64,000 nt of DNA from Paracoccus sp. N5 (GCF_000371965.1 NZ_AQUO01000003.1:62001-126000), one strand, 5' to 3'; counted from the stretch's first letter, positions 1 through 9,074 are shown. The notes: generated by a model from the sequence alone, not told the origin. Translations and numbers: made by a program.

Positions 1-332
1 CGGTCGCCATCCGCCGCGCAATCCGCAATCTGCTCGACAATGCCCGCCGCTATGCCGGTCCGGCCCGGGTCAGCCTGAAGCGCGGCCCGAACGCGGCGCT
101 GATCCGCATCGAGGACGACGGCCCCGGCATCCCGCCCGCGCTGCTGCCGCGCGTGACCGAACCCTTCGTGCGCGGCGAGGCCAGCCGCAACCCGGCCACG
201 GGCGGCACCGGCTTGGGCCTCTCGATCGCCCAGGACGTGATCGCCGCGCATGGCGGCACGCTGGAACTCGGCAACCGTGCCGAGGGCGGGTTGCGGATCC
301 AGATCCGCCTGCCGCTCGACACCCAGGGCTAA
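1..332 (+). CDS. Sensor histidine kinase, C-terminal part (5' end outside window)
   Basis: Open from the window edge in the frame beginning at base 3, ending with TAA at 330-332. The visible 109 residues are the ATP-binding (HATPase_c) domain of a two-component sensor kinase. The N-box (RNLLDNARRYA), the G1 box (DDGPGIP), a Phe in the F-box position and the G2 box (GTGLGLSIA) all appear in the expected order. The protein ends shortly after the last beta strand, as in EnvZ/OmpR-type kinases. The sensor and dimerisation domains, and so the signal and partner regulator, lie outside the window. It converges with the exonuclease gene that ends at 399. Confidence 0.9.
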   Translation, partial: VAIRRAIRNLLDNARRYAGPARVSLKRGPNAALIRIEDDGPGIPPALLPRVTEPFVRGEASRNPATGGTGLGLSIAQDVIAAHGGTLELGNRAEGGLRIQIRLPLDTQG

Positions 333-372
333 TCGCTTCGGCGCTTCTTTGCTCTCCAAATACCCCCGGGGT

Positions 373-389
373 CCGGGGCAGCGCCCCGG
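373..389. terminator. GC-rich hairpin between convergent genes
   Basis: CCGGGGC at 373-379 pairs with GCCCCGG at 383-389 around an AGC loop. It lies between the 3' ends of the kinase (332) and the exonuclease (399), so it could serve both strands. There is no clear T-tract. The preceding 'ccaaataccccc' resembles sequence ahead of hairpins elsewhere in this window (near 11180 and 23610). Confidence 0.5.
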
Positions 390-398
390 CGCCAACGG

Positions 399-2459
399 CT
401 AATACCGCAGCCGCGCGTAATAGGATGTCTCGGCCGCCGCCCGCGCCTGGCCCAGCGTGACGATGCCGCGCGCCTTCAGCAGCGGCAGCAACGCCAGGAA
501 CACCTGCGCCGTGGCCAGCGCATCGCCGGCGGCATTGTGGCGCCCGGCGATCGCCACCCCCAGCCGCGCGGCGATGGCCTCCAGCGATTGCGAGGGCTCG
601 TGCGGCTGGGCGATGCTGGCCAGCAGCAGCGTGTCCAGCACCGGCTGGTCGAAGCGCAGCCCGGTCGTCGCCTCTTTCAATTGCAGGAAACGCATGTCGA
701 AGGCGACGTTGTGGCCGACCAGCACCGTGCCCGCCGCATAGGCATGAAAGGCCGGCAGCACCTCGGCGATGCGGGGCTGGCCCCGCACCATCTCGGGGCG
801 GATGCCGTGATAGGGGATCCCGGCCTCGGGGATCGAGCGGCCGGGGTCGACCAGCTGGTCGAAACCCTCGCCATGCAGGATCTTGCCGTTCAGCACCCGG
901 ACCGCGCCGATCTGGATGATCTCGTCGCCGCCGGCGGGGTCGAGCCCGGTCGTCTCGGTGTCGAAGACCGTATAGGCCAGCTGCTCCAGTCGGCGGTCGT
1001 CCAGCGCGTGATCCGCCGCGTCGGCGCCGAACAGGTCGAAATCATAGAATTCGGGCCGCGGATCGGCTGCCGCCTCGGGCCGGCCCTGGGCCAGCGGCAG
1101 AAGGAACCGAAAGAACGACCGCCCCGCGGCGCGGTCGTGTTCCAGCCACAGCTCGCCGCCATGGCGCTCGGCCACGGCGCGGGCCGACGTGCGGATCGCG
1201 GCGAAACGCTCGGCCGGCGCGGCGTCCTGCGGCCAGGTCAAATCCAGATGCGCCCAGCCCGGCGTCGCCGCCTCGGCCAGCCGCAGCCCCGGTGCCACCC
1301 CTTCGGGCAACGGCGCCGCCAGATCGCCCAGGGCCCGCACCAGGGCGAAACTGTCGACGCGCAGCCACAGGTCGGGGGCCGGCTCCTCGACCTCGGGCGC
1401 ACACCCGCTGCCGGCACGCAGATGCCCGGCCGCCGCCGCCAGCAGGTCGGCGCCCAGCATGTCCTGCAAGGGCCAGCGCGCCAGCACATCCGCGCCGCCC
1501 TGGGTCAGCTCGGCCAGGCGTGCCGCCATGGCCTGCACCTCGTCGCGGACCACCTGCTGGAAACTGTCGCGCTCGGCCGGTTGCAGGTCGGGATAGTCCA
1601 GCATGTCCAGCGCGGTCTGCATATTCGCCAGCGAGGCGCGGCTGGCTTCGGTCAGCGCATTCAACCGCTGGTCGCGGCGCGCCTGTGCCGCCTGTTCCTC
1701 GGTGATGTCGTCCAGAAGCAGCACATAGCCGGTCAACGCGCCCTCGGCCCGCACCGGCGCCCAGAGCACCTGCAACAGATGCCCCGCCCCGGTGGTGGTG
1801 ACGAAGCGCGCCGCCCCCGCCGGCTCGCCGCGCGCCAGCTGGCGCTCGACCGTCTCGCGCGCGTGCTCGATCAGCGGGCGGTCGATCACGGCATGGATCG
1901 AGCGGCCGAGCCCGATCAGGTCCGCCCCGCCGGCGATCTGCGGCGCGTCGGACAGCCGCTGGAACAGCGCCCGGGCGCGTTCGTTATACAGCAGGATGCG
2001 GCCGTCCAGCGTGCAGACCACGACGCTCTGCTGCAATTCCGCCATCAGCGCGCCCAGCTGGTCGCGTTCCTGCGCGACCTTGCGGCTGGCCTCGGCGACC
2101 AGCCGCTCCATGTCGGCTTGCAAGTCGCGGCTGCGGCCCGCCAGCCGGTTCACCGCCTGCGCCAAGGGCGCCGGATCGTCCAGCAGCGGCGCGGCCGGGT
2201 TCTCGGCCAGGTTCGCCGCCGCATCGGCCAGCCGGCGCGGCGCCCGCACCAGCCGGTCGTGCAGGGACAGCGCCAACCACCCGGCCCCGGCCGCGCCAAG
2301 CGCCAGCCAGCCCAGCAGCAGCGCGCCCTGCCCCGCCAGCGCCTGCACCAGCGCCTCGGGCCGCGCCGCGCGCCAGATCAGCAACCCCGCGCCGGACCAT
2401 GCCGCCAGCGCCAGCCCCGGCGCCAGCGCGGCCAGCAGGCGGCCCCGCTCCAGCCTCAT
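399..2459 (-). CDS. Membrane PAS sensor fused to DnaQ-type 3'-5' exonuclease
   Basis: 686 residues. Two hydrophobic segments lie near the N-terminus (about 9-30 and 45-68), then a HAMP-like stretch, a PAS-like region (about 140-255) and a kinase-like region (about 260-460) that lacks the phospho-acceptor His motif. The C-terminal 185 residues are a DEDDh exonuclease: ExoI DTETTG near residue 501, ExoII GHNVAFDMRF, and ExoIII around HNAAGDALAT. Such exonucleases resemble the proofreading epsilon subunit of DNA polymerase III, but the membrane sensor region argues against a replisome role. It is the last gene of a minus-strand operon; its ATG overlaps the response-regulator stop as ATGA. I infer a signalling or nucleotide-turnover role. 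The substrate cannot be read from the sequence. Confidence 0.85.
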   Translation of the reverse strand: MRLERGRLLAALAPGLALAAWSGAGLLIWRAARPEALVQALAGQGALLLGWLALGAAGAGWLALSLHDRLVRAPRRLADAAANLAENPAAPLLDDPAPLAQAVNRLAGRSRDLQADMERLVAEASRKVAQERDQLGALMAELQQSVVVCTLDGRILLYNERARALFQRLSDAPQIAGGADLIGLGRSIHAVIDRPLIEHARETVERQLARGEPAGAARFVTTTGAGHLLQVLWAPVRAEGALTGYVLLLDDITEEQAAQARRDQRLNALTEASRASLANMQTALDMLDYPDLQPAERDSFQQVVRDEVQAMAARLAELTQGGADVLARWPLQDMLGADLLAAAAGHLRAGSGCAPEVEEPAPDLWLRVDSFALVRALGDLAAPLPEGVAPGLRLAEAATPGWAHLDLTWPQDAAPAERFAAIRTSARAVAERHGGELWLEHDRAAGRSFFRFLLPLAQGRPEAAADPRPEFYDFDLFGADAADHALDDRRLEQLAYTVFDTETTGLDPAGGDEIIQIGAVRVLNGKILHGEGFDQLVDPGRSIPEAGIPYHGIRPEMVRGQPRIAEVLPAFHAYAAGTVLVGHNVAFDMRFLQLKEATTGLRFDQPVLDTLLLASIAQPHEPSQSLEAIAARLGVAIAGRHNAAGDALATAQVFLALLPLLKARGIVTLGQARAAAETSYYARLRY

Positions 2460-2821
2460 GCCAGCATCTCGCGGATCTTCACGATCAATTCGCGGGTCGA
2501 GAACGGCTTGGTGACATAGGCATCCGCCCCCGCGCCGATGCCGCGGGCGATGTCGGTTTCGCGTCCCTTGGCGGTCAGCATCAGGATCGGGGTGGCTGCG
2601 ACCTCGGGGTCGGCCCGCACCGCCTCGCAGACCTCGAAGCCGGTCATGCCCGGCATGGCGCCGTCGAGCAGCACCAGCGCCGGGCGCTCGGCCCGGATCG
2701 CCGCCAGCGCCTGCACCCCGTCGGGGACGGTCAGCACCTCATAGCCCTCGCGTTTCAGCATGAAGGACAGGGTCAGGACGATGTTCGGCTCGTCATCCGC
2801 GATCAATACCCGTGTCACCAT
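2456..2821 (-). CDS. Single-domain response regulator (CheY-like receiver)
   Basis: 121 residues, only a receiver domain: acidic pair DDE near residue 9, phospho-acceptor Asp in LVLLDGAMPGM near residue 52, conserved Lys in VTKPFS near residue 102. There is no output domain, so it must act by protein contact. Its start overlaps the end of the symporter-kinase gene by 29 bases, and its stop overlaps the exonuclease start, so all three should be translated together. The upstream kinase is the obvious phosphodonor. The ATG at 2821 was chosen because the receiver fold begins four residues later; a GTG one codon on is also possible. Confidence 0.9.
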   Translation of the reverse strand: MVTRVLIADDEPNIVLTLSFMLKREGYEVLTVPDGVQALAAIRAERPALVLLDGAMPGMTGFEVCEAVRADPEVAATPILMLTAKGRETDIARGIGAGADAYVTKPFSTRELIVKIREMLA

Positions 2822-5498
2822 CCACCCCCTCCCGATGGCGAAGCGGCAGGCTGAAGGCGAAACAGGCGCCCCGGCCCGGCTCCGACTCCAGCCACATCCT
2901 CCCGCCCAGATTATCCACGATCTGCTTGCTGATAGGAAGCCCGAGCCCCGTCCCCGGCGGCCGCGTCGCCGCATCGCCCGCCTGGCGGAACTTCTCGAAC
3001 ACCGCCGCCTGGTCGGCCAGGGGCACGCCCGGGCCGTTGTCGGCGACCCGCACCTCCAGCGCCTCGCCCGTCTGCCGCAGCGAGACGCGGACCCGGCCCC
3101 CGGGCGAGGGCGCGAATTTCGCCGCGTTCGACAGCAGGTTGACTATGACCTGCACCAGTCGGTCGGCATCGCCCATGACCGGCGGCACCGCGGGCAGGTC
3201 CAGCTCCACGGCCACCTCGCGGTCGCGGAACAGGCCCATGCTGCTTTGCACCGCGCCGCGGATCAGCGCCGCCATGTCGACCGGCGCGCTGTGCCATTCG
3301 GCCATGCCGGCCTCGATCTTGGCCAGGTCCAGCACCTGGTTGACCAGCCGGCTGAGCCTTTCGCTCTCGGTCAGGATGATGGCCATGAACGCCTGCCGCT
3401 GCGCCTCGTCGATGTCGGGCGTGTCGATCAGCAGCTCGGCCAGGCCGCGGATCGTGGTCAGCGGCGTGCGCAGCTCATGCGTGACCGAGGACATGAAATC
3501 ATCCTTGAGCTGGTCGAGGCTCAGCAGCTTTTCATTGGCGGCGCGCAGCTCCTCGGTCGCGAGTTCCAGCGCCCGGGCATGGCTGCGCACCTGCGAGGCC
3601 TCGTCGAGGATTTCCAGCACGTCGGCCGTGCCCAGCGGTTCCTCTTGCGCGACCGAGGCGACCATGACGCGGGCCGAGGCGGTGCCGATGGCGCCGGCGA
3701 TCTGGCGTTCAACTCGGTCCACCAGCCTTGCGTCGGGGGTCAGCGCGCCGGTCTCGCGTTCGTGGTCGGCAAACAGCGCCTCGGCCCGGGCCGGGCCCAG
3801 GAAGCGGGTGGCGAGGGCGCGCAGGTCCTGGGTCCGCGCCCGGCCGCGCCAGAATACCGGCCCGTCCGCGCCGCGCCGGAACACGTCGACGAAAAGCACC
3901 GCCTGGCTTGCCTCGCGCACCGAGGGGCGGCTGGCCAGCGACACGCCCACGTAAAGCCCGACATTGACCAGGAGGCTCCAGAACAGCGCATGGGTCAGCT
4001 CGTCGAAGCCGGTCAGGCCGAACAGGCTGTGCGGCGCGAGGAACGCGAGCCCCGGCGGCCCGTCCAGGAACCCCGCCGGGATCCAGCCCGATTTCGCGAC
4101 CGAGGGCAGCATCAGCGTCCAGGCCCAGACCAGCGTGCCGCCGATCAGCCCGGCGAAGGCGCCGGCGCGGGTGCCGCCCTGCCAATACATCCCGCCCAAG
4201 AGCGCCGGGGCGAATTGCGCCACGGCGGCAAAGCTGATGAGGCCGATCGAGACCAGCGCATAGGCCTCGCCTGCGATGCGGAAATACAGGTATCCCAGCA
4301 GCACGACCGCCAGGATGGCGGCGCGGCGGATGTTCAGAAGCAGCCGGGTCAGGTCCCGCCCCGCGCCCAGCCGGCCCCGGCGCAACAGCGCGGGCATGAC
4401 CAGATCGTTGCAGACCATGGTCGAGATGGCCACGGTCTCGACCACGATCATGCCGGTCGCGGCCGAGAGCCCGCCGATATAGACGAAGAGCGCGAGCCAG
4501 GGCGCGCCTTGGGCCAGCGGCAGGGTCATGACATAGCTTTCCGCCCCTGCCCCGCCGTCGCCAAGGCTCAGCATCCCGCCGATGGCGATGGGCAGCACGA
4601 ACAGGTTGATCGCCAGCAGATAGGCGGGAAACAGCCACGAGGCGCGCAGGATCTGCCGCTCGTTGCCGCATTCCACGACCATCATCTGGAACTGGCGCGG
4701 CAGCAGCAGCACCGACAGCGCCGACAGAAGCGTCAGCGCGAACCATTGCGCCCCGGCAAAGCCGGTGAAGCCCGGCCCGCCCAGGGATAGCAGCGCGCCG
4801 ATCTGCGGATGCTCGCGGGCGCGGGCCCAGATGTCGCCCATGCCGTCGAACAGCCCCCAGGTCACGAAGACCCCGACCGCCAGGAAGGCCACCAGCTTCA
4901 CCGCCGATTCGAAGGCGATGGCGGCGACCATGCCCTCGTGCCGCTCGGACAGGTCCAGGTGGCGAGTGCCGAAGACCACGGCGAAGCCCGCCAGCGACAG
5001 CGCCATGTAAAGCGTGCCGTCGCGCCACCACGGCGCGCCTTGGGTGCCGGCATGGCCGGTAAGCACGTCATAGCCGACCGAGACCGCCTTCAGCTGCAAG
5101 GCGATATAGGGCAGGATGCCGACGACCGTGATCAGCGTCACCAGCGCAGCAAGGCCCGGGCTCTTGCCATAGCGGCTGGCGATGAAATCGGCGATCGAGG
5201 TGATGCGATAGCTTTGCGCGATGCGCACCATCTTGCGCAGCACCAGCCAGGCCAGCGCCATGGCCAGCATCGGGCCCAGATAGATCGGCAGGAACCAGAC
5301 CCCGGCCGTGGCCGCGCGGCCGACGCTGCCGAAATAGGTCCAGGCCGAGCAATAGACCCCCCAGGACAGCGCATAGACCAGCCCGTTGCCGACCAGCGAC
5401 CGGCCCTGCCCGGCCCGCCGGTCGCCCCAGGCCGCGACCGCGACCAGCAGCAGCAGGTAGCCGAAGGATGCGGCCAGCACGGTGCCCGGCGCGATCAT
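2793..5498 (-). CDS. SLC5-STAC-histidine kinase (CbrA-like sodium/solute symporter fused to sensor kinase)
   Basis: 901 residues. The N-terminal half (about 1-500) is a polytopic sodium:solute symporter of the SLC5 type. A STAC linker follows (about 600-640; ERQIAGAIGTASARVMVASV, EILDEASQVR), then a short coiled coil. The HisKA domain has the phospho-acceptor in VTHELRTPL near residue 670, and a HATPase domain closes the protein (N-box NLLSNAAKFA, G1 DNGPGVP, G2 GTGLGLPIS). In CbrA-type proteins this layout couples a transporter-like sensor to phosphotransfer. The ATG at 5498 overlaps the stop of the preceding small gene as ATGA and begins directly at the first membrane helix; further upstream the frame is a low-quality extension. 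The ligand is unknown. The downstream receiver protein is the likely partner. Confidence 0.92.
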   Translation of the reverse strand: MIAPGTVLAASFGYLLLLVAVAAWGDRRAGQGRSLVGNGLVYALSWGVYCSAWTYFGSVGRAATAGVWFLPIYLGPMLAMALAWLVLRKMVRIAQSYRITSIADFIASRYGKSPGLAALVTLITVVGILPYIALQLKAVSVGYDVLTGHAGTQGAPWWRDGTLYMALSLAGFAVVFGTRHLDLSERHEGMVAAIAFESAVKLVAFLAVGVFVTWGLFDGMGDIWARAREHPQIGALLSLGGPGFTGFAGAQWFALTLLSALSVLLLPRQFQMMVVECGNERQILRASWLFPAYLLAINLFVLPIAIGGMLSLGDGGAGAESYVMTLPLAQGAPWLALFVYIGGLSAATGMIVVETVAISTMVCNDLVMPALLRRGRLGAGRDLTRLLLNIRRAAILAVVLLGYLYFRIAGEAYALVSIGLISFAAVAQFAPALLGGMYWQGGTRAGAFAGLIGGTLVWAWTLMLPSVAKSGWIPAGFLDGPPGLAFLAPHSLFGLTGFDELTHALFWSLLVNVGLYVGVSLASRPSVREASQAVLFVDVFRRGADGPVFWRGRARTQDLRALATRFLGPARAEALFADHERETGALTPDARLVDRVERQIAGAIGTASARVMVASVAQEEPLGTADVLEILDEASQVRSHARALELATEELRAANEKLLSLDQLKDDFMSSVTHELRTPLTTIRGLAELLIDTPDIDEAQRQAFMAIILTESERLSRLVNQVLDLAKIEAGMAEWHSAPVDMAALIRGAVQSSMGLFRDREVAVELDLPAVPPVMGDADRLVQVIVNLLSNAAKFAPSPGGRVRVSLRQTGEALEVRVADNGPGVPLADQAAVFEKFRQAGDAATRPPGTGLGLPISKQIVDNLGGRMWLESEPGRGACFAFSLPLRHREGVDGDTGIDRG

Positions 5499-5701
5499 TC
5501 GCCGCCATCCCGGCCCGAGACCAGCGCCAGAAGCCCGACCAGCAGCGCCCAGATCGCGAAAAGCGCCACCGGCAGCAGCGGCAGGCCCAAGACCGTCACC
5601 GGCTTGTCGAAGATCAGCAGCAGCGGAAAGTTCAGCGCCAGCACCCCCGCGCCGCACAGCGCCACCAGCAGCCGGGCGGGCGGGCCGTCGCGCCGGTTCA
5701 C
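5495..5701 (-). CDS. Small two-helix membrane protein of the symporter-kinase operon
   Basis: 68 residues with a GTG start at 5701 that overlaps the DUF294 stop as GTGA, and a stop that overlaps the symporter-kinase start as ATGA. After a charged N-terminus (NRRDGPPAR) two hydrophobic helices are joined by a short loop (IFDKPVTVLG), and the C-terminus is charged. Size and position recall the small subunit (DUF4212-type) that accompanies some SLC5 symporters, but I cannot confirm that family. Coupled translation on both sides supports a real gene. It is probably a membrane partner or assembly factor of the kinase-transporter. Confidence 0.75.
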   Translation of the reverse strand: MNRRDGPPARLLVALCGAGVLALNFPLLLIFDKPVTVLGLPLLPVALFAIWALLVGLLALVSGRDGGE

Positions 5702-7149
5702 AGCGCGTCCAGCCGATAGTGCTGCGCGAGCCAAGCCTTGAAATCGCGCACGATGTTCAGCGAATCGCGCAGCGCCTGGCGGTCCAGCGTGCCCAGGCCC
5801 GCCGGGCGGATGGTGTTGTCGGGTGCCCGCCCCGCCGCGATCTGGCCCAGGTTCGAGGCGAGCTTCAGCCCCATCATGCAATGCAGCGCATCGGTCAGGT
5901 CGCGCGCCAGCCCGGCATCGATGCGGCCCGCCTCGGCCAGTTGCCGCAGCCGCTCGGCCGTGGGCTGCGCGCTCAGGCCATATTCCAGCGCCAGCGCCCG
6001 GACCCCGTGCACGACCGGGAAGATGCCCAGCTTCTTCAGGTCGATCTCGGCCGCCTCGGGGCCGCGCAGGCCCGGCAGGCGCCGCCACCAGCCACCCTGG
6101 GCGGTGCCGCCGAACTGCTGGATCGCCGCGGCGAAGCGGGCATGGAAGCTGTCGCCGCCGGTCAGGATGCGGCGCAGTCGCGCGCGCAGTTGCGCCAGCA
6201 GCTCGGCGTCCCCCGCCACCACCGCCGCGTCGAGAAAGATCGCCAGGTTCATCGCCCCCTCGGGGTCGCTGCCTTGCACCCAGTCGTAAAGCGCGGCGCC
6301 GAAGCCCTGGACGCCTTGGCGCCACAAGGGCCGGCTCAGCATGATGCCGCCGGGACAGGGCGGATAGCCGAAGCCGATCAGCGCCTCGGTGAAGCTTTCG
6401 GTGATGCGCTCGAGCCCCGGGAAATCGAAGCCGTCGCGCAGGATCAGCGCATTGTCCTGGTCGGTGCGGATGATCTGTTCGGACCGGCCCTCGCTGCCCA
6501 TGACGATCAGGCAGGAATTGGCGCGCAACTCCTCGGGGGCGAGCAATTCCCACAGCCGGCGAAAGATCTGCCGGTTCAGCCCGCCGACCAGCGCCGCGAT
6601 GATCTCGATGCGCACGCCGTCGCCATGCAGGACGCGGATCAGCCCCTCGACCTGGCCCGCGGCATGGGCGAGGTCGGGGATGGCCCCGGCCCGGGCCACC
6701 TCGGCCGCGATCAGGTGCGAATGGCTGGCAAGGAAACCCATCAGCTCGAGCTGGCTCAGGATGCCGATCACCTCGTTGCCGTCGCGCACCAGCAGGCGGT
6801 GGATGCGGTGGCGCAGCATCAACAGCATGGCGTCGTAAAGCGGGTCGCCCGCCTGCACCGACCAGGGGTCGAAATGCGTGAACGCGCCCACCGTCAGCGC
6901 CGAGGGCGGCCGGTCGCCGGCCAGCGCCGCCACCAGGTCGGTCGCGGTAAAGATCCCCAGCCGGTCGCCGTCGCGGACCAGCGCATCGGCGATGCCGCGC
7001 GCGGCCATCTCGCGGCACAGCGTGACCAGGTCGGTGCCGGCATCGGCGAAATGCGGCTTGCGCAGCGCGGCGTCGCGCACCCGCGCCGTCATCAGCGAGA
7101 CCATCTCCCGCTGGGCGCGCATTCCCGCCTTGGTCTCGGCACTCGTCAC
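5698..7149 (-). CDS. CBS-pair / DUF294 putative nucleotidyltransferase
   Basis: 483 residues. A tandem CBS pair (about 20-135) precedes a DUF294 domain with the nucleotidyltransferase signature GSEGRSEQIIRTDQDNAL (Gly-Ser, then Asp-x-Asp), and then a helical DUF294 C-terminal domain. Many relatives also carry an N-terminal cyclic-nucleotide-binding domain, absent here. Proteins of this kind are predicted uridylyltransferase-like or adenine-nucleotide-sensing regulators; the target is unknown. The GTG start at 7149 is backed by GGGGGAG a few bases upstream; an in-frame ATG lies nine codons in. It is the first gene of the five-gene operon, and DUF294 proteins often sit beside SLC5 symporters and DnaQ-type proteins, as here. 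Confidence 0.88.
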   Translation of the reverse strand: MTSAETKAGMRAQREMVSLMTARVRDAALRKPHFADAGTDLVTLCREMAARGIADALVRDGDRLGIFTATDLVAALAGDRPPSALTVGAFTHFDPWSVQAGDPLYDAMLLMLRHRIHRLLVRDGNEVIGILSQLELMGFLASHSHLIAAEVARAGAIPDLAHAAGQVEGLIRVLHGDGVRIEIIAALVGGLNRQIFRRLWELLAPEELRANSCLIVMGSEGRSEQIIRTDQDNALILRDGFDFPGLERITESFTEALIGFGYPPCPGGIMLSRPLWRQGVQGFGAALYDWVQGSDPEGAMNLAIFLDAAVVAGDAELLAQLRARLRRILTGGDSFHARFAAAIQQFGGTAQGGWWRRLPGLRGPEAAEIDLKKLGIFPVVHGVRALALEYGLSAQPTAERLRQLAEAGRIDAGLARDLTDALHCMMGLKLASNLGQIAAGRAPDNTIRPAGLGTLDRQALRDSLNIVRDFKAWLAQHYRLDAL

Positions 7150-7271
7150 GACACACTCCCCCGGCGCCGGCGCGGATCGGGCAGGGACGGCACCGGCCGG
7201 CCGATGTTAGGCGGCAGGCGGGGCTTGCCGCAAGTCTTTTGACCGTGGGGATTTTTCCGGCGCCGCGCCGG

Positions 7272-7529
7272 TCAGCGCATCGCCTTCCAGGGCGGGTTCA
7301 GCCGGAACACCTTTTCGCGTGACAGCTTCCAATGCGCCAGCGGCCCGGTGCAGCGTTCCACCTCGCGCCGCGGGCCGGTGATGCGAATCGTGCCGGGAAT
7401 CACCTCCTCGGCCGGAAGCGGTCTCAACTGGTCCAGAACCTCGGCCGTTTCCTCGCGCGAGGGGTCGCGGTCGTCGGAATAGACCAGCACGAAACATTCG
7501 TTGCGCTTGTTTTCCATAGCCATCGCCAA
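7272..7529 (-). CDS. Small protein of unknown function directly downstream of the subtilase
   Basis: 85 residues, no signal peptide or membrane segment. The ATG at 7529 lies three bases after the subtilase stop (7533), so the two genes are probably co-translated. Methionines at residues 3 and 5 are alternative starts. Predicted order by eye is strand (ECFVLVYSDD), helix (EETAEVLDQL), strand (TIRITGP), helix (REVERCTGPLAHW), strand (KVFRL). That would suit a small alpha/beta sandwich such as the ferredoxin-like fold of subtilisin propeptides (I9 inhibitors). This is an inference from order and neighbourhood only; I recognise no motif. It could be a trans-acting inhibitor or chaperone of the protease, or unrelated. 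Confidence 0.65.
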   Translation of the reverse strand: MAMAMENKRNECFVLVYSDDRDPSREETAEVLDQLRPLPAEEVIPGTIRITGPRREVERCTGPLAHWKLSREKVFRLNPPWKAMR

Positions 7530-7532
7530 AAC

Positions 7533-9074
7533 CTATTCGATCAGTCCAGCGCCTTCATATTCCTTGCCGAATCCGATCGGCCGGGCATGTTCGTTCGCCA
7601 TCCGGATGATGTCGTCCGAGCGTTGCTGGTTGCGCTCGGCCGACAGCAGCCCGGGGGTCCGGGACAGCAACCGCGCGATCAGGCCAGCCACCGCCGGGCA
7701 GGCCATCGAGGTGCCGTCCATCACCCCTTTCGACGTGTCGTCGACCCAAGATATAATACCAACGCCCGGCCCGATAAAGTCCACCTCGGGGCCGATATTG
7801 CTGAAAGATGCAAAGAAACGCTCGCCCACGGGCGCCGGATCCCGGGCGACATTGCGCGCGGTGATTGCACCCTCGGGCCAGGCGTCCAGCACGCCGCCGG
7901 CCGAAACACCCAGCACCGCCGCCGAGCGCGCCGGATAGGACACCGGCGCCATGCCGTCATTGCCGGTCGCCGCGATGCAGACCACGCCAAGCGCGCGCGC
8001 ACGCCGCACCTCGCGCGAGATCGAGATCGGCTCTGAGGACTGGCCCAGGCTCATGTTGATGATGTCGCAGCCGTCCTCGACCGCCTGGCGGATGGCGCGG
8101 GCGATGGCGAATTCGCTGGCGCCGCCGTCGCCCTTTTCGAAGACGCGATAGGCGTGCAGCGCCACCTTGGGCGCGACGCGGGCGATGATGCCGGCGACAT
8201 GGGTGCCGTGGCCGGTGCCATTGCCGAACCACTCGTCCGCCGGCTCGGTGCCGGTGGTGTTTAGCCCCTTGACCAGGTTCAGCCCCGGCGCCGGATCGAC
8301 CCCGGTGTCGATGACGGCGACCTTGACGTCCTGGCCGTCGCCCTTGCCCGCCGGCGCCACCATCCGGGCCAGCGCATCGGAAAAGTCCTCGGCGATGGGC
8401 GGCACCGGCAGCTCGACCTCGGTCACGCCCTGGGGCGCCACCTCGACATCCTGCACCCCGCCCGGCCAATAGCCGGCCAGCGGCGCGCAGATGATCGCGT
8501 CGATGCGGGTCTGCCCGGCCGGCAGCGCGGTGCGGAACCAGCCCTGCGCATCGGTGCGCACGTCCGAGATGCCGAAGCCGCGGCGCCGGTTCAGCACCAC
8601 CACGACCTGCGCCCCGGCGATGGGCTTGCCGCTGGCGGCATCGACGCAGCGCAGCGCCAGTTCCTTTTCCGAGCGGAAGGCGGTGGGCTTGGCCTGCTGG
8701 CGGATGATGTTCACCTGGCCGAAGCGCAGCGGGTAAAGCCTCAGCTCGGGCCGGATGCGCAGCCCGGGATAGGCACGTTGCAGCACGAAGGCCTGTTCGG
8801 GCGTCATGCGGACCAGCGAGGCCTCGTCCTCGCCGATGGAATCGATCAGCCGGATGCGGCCCGCCTCGGTGTCGAGGATGCGCAGCGGCGGCCGGGTCGG
8901 AGGCGCGTCGCCCGCCTCGGCCCCCTGCGGGGCGCTGCTGGCGATGCTGGCGCCCCGGGCCCCGAACAGCCGCTGGTGCATGCTGCGAAACAGCCGGAAG
9001 CTCGCGGTTTCCATGCCTTCGTTGAAGACGTTGTCCTCGGGGACGATGACATATTTCCGGGTCTTGCCTGACAT
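7533..9074 (-). CDS. Subtilisin-like serine protease (peptidase S8), no signal peptide
   Basis: 513 residues. The catalytic triad is intact: Asp in VAVIDTGVD (near 254), His in GHGTHVAG (near 290) and Ser in DGTSMACPA (near 453); the oxyanion Asn is in AATGND. The first 130 residues have no export signal and may be a non-classical prodomain. Residues about 140-200 (RCVDAASGKPIAGAQV... TDAQGWFRTAL) resemble a carboxypeptidase-regulatory-like beta-sandwich between N-region and protease domain. The ATG at 9074 has AGGAAGGAA upstream. An intracellular subtilase with a trailing small gene is uncommon; substrates are unknown. Confidence is high for the fold and catalysis, low for the role. Confidence 0.92.
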   Translation of the reverse strand: MSGKTRKYVIVPEDNVFNEGMETASFRLFRSMHQRLFGARGASIASSAPQGAEAGDAPPTRPPLRILDTEAGRIRLIDSIGEDEASLVRMTPEQAFVLQRAYPGLRIRPELRLYPLRFGQVNIIRQQAKPTAFRSEKELALRCVDAASGKPIAGAQVVVVLNRRRGFGISDVRTDAQGWFRTALPAGQTRIDAIICAPLAGYWPGGVQDVEVAPQGVTEVELPVPPIAEDFSDALARMVAPAGKGDGQDVKVAVIDTGVDPAPGLNLVKGLNTTGTEPADEWFGNGTGHGTHVAGIIARVAPKVALHAYRVFEKGDGGASEFAIARAIRQAVEDGCDIINMSLGQSSEPISISREVRRARALGVVCIAATGNDGMAPVSYPARSAAVLGVSAGGVLDAWPEGAITARNVARDPAPVGERFFASFSNIGPEVDFIGPGVGIISWVDDTSKGVMDGTSMACPAVAGLIARLLSRTPGLLSAERNQQRSDDIIRMANEHARPIGFGKEYEGAGLIE

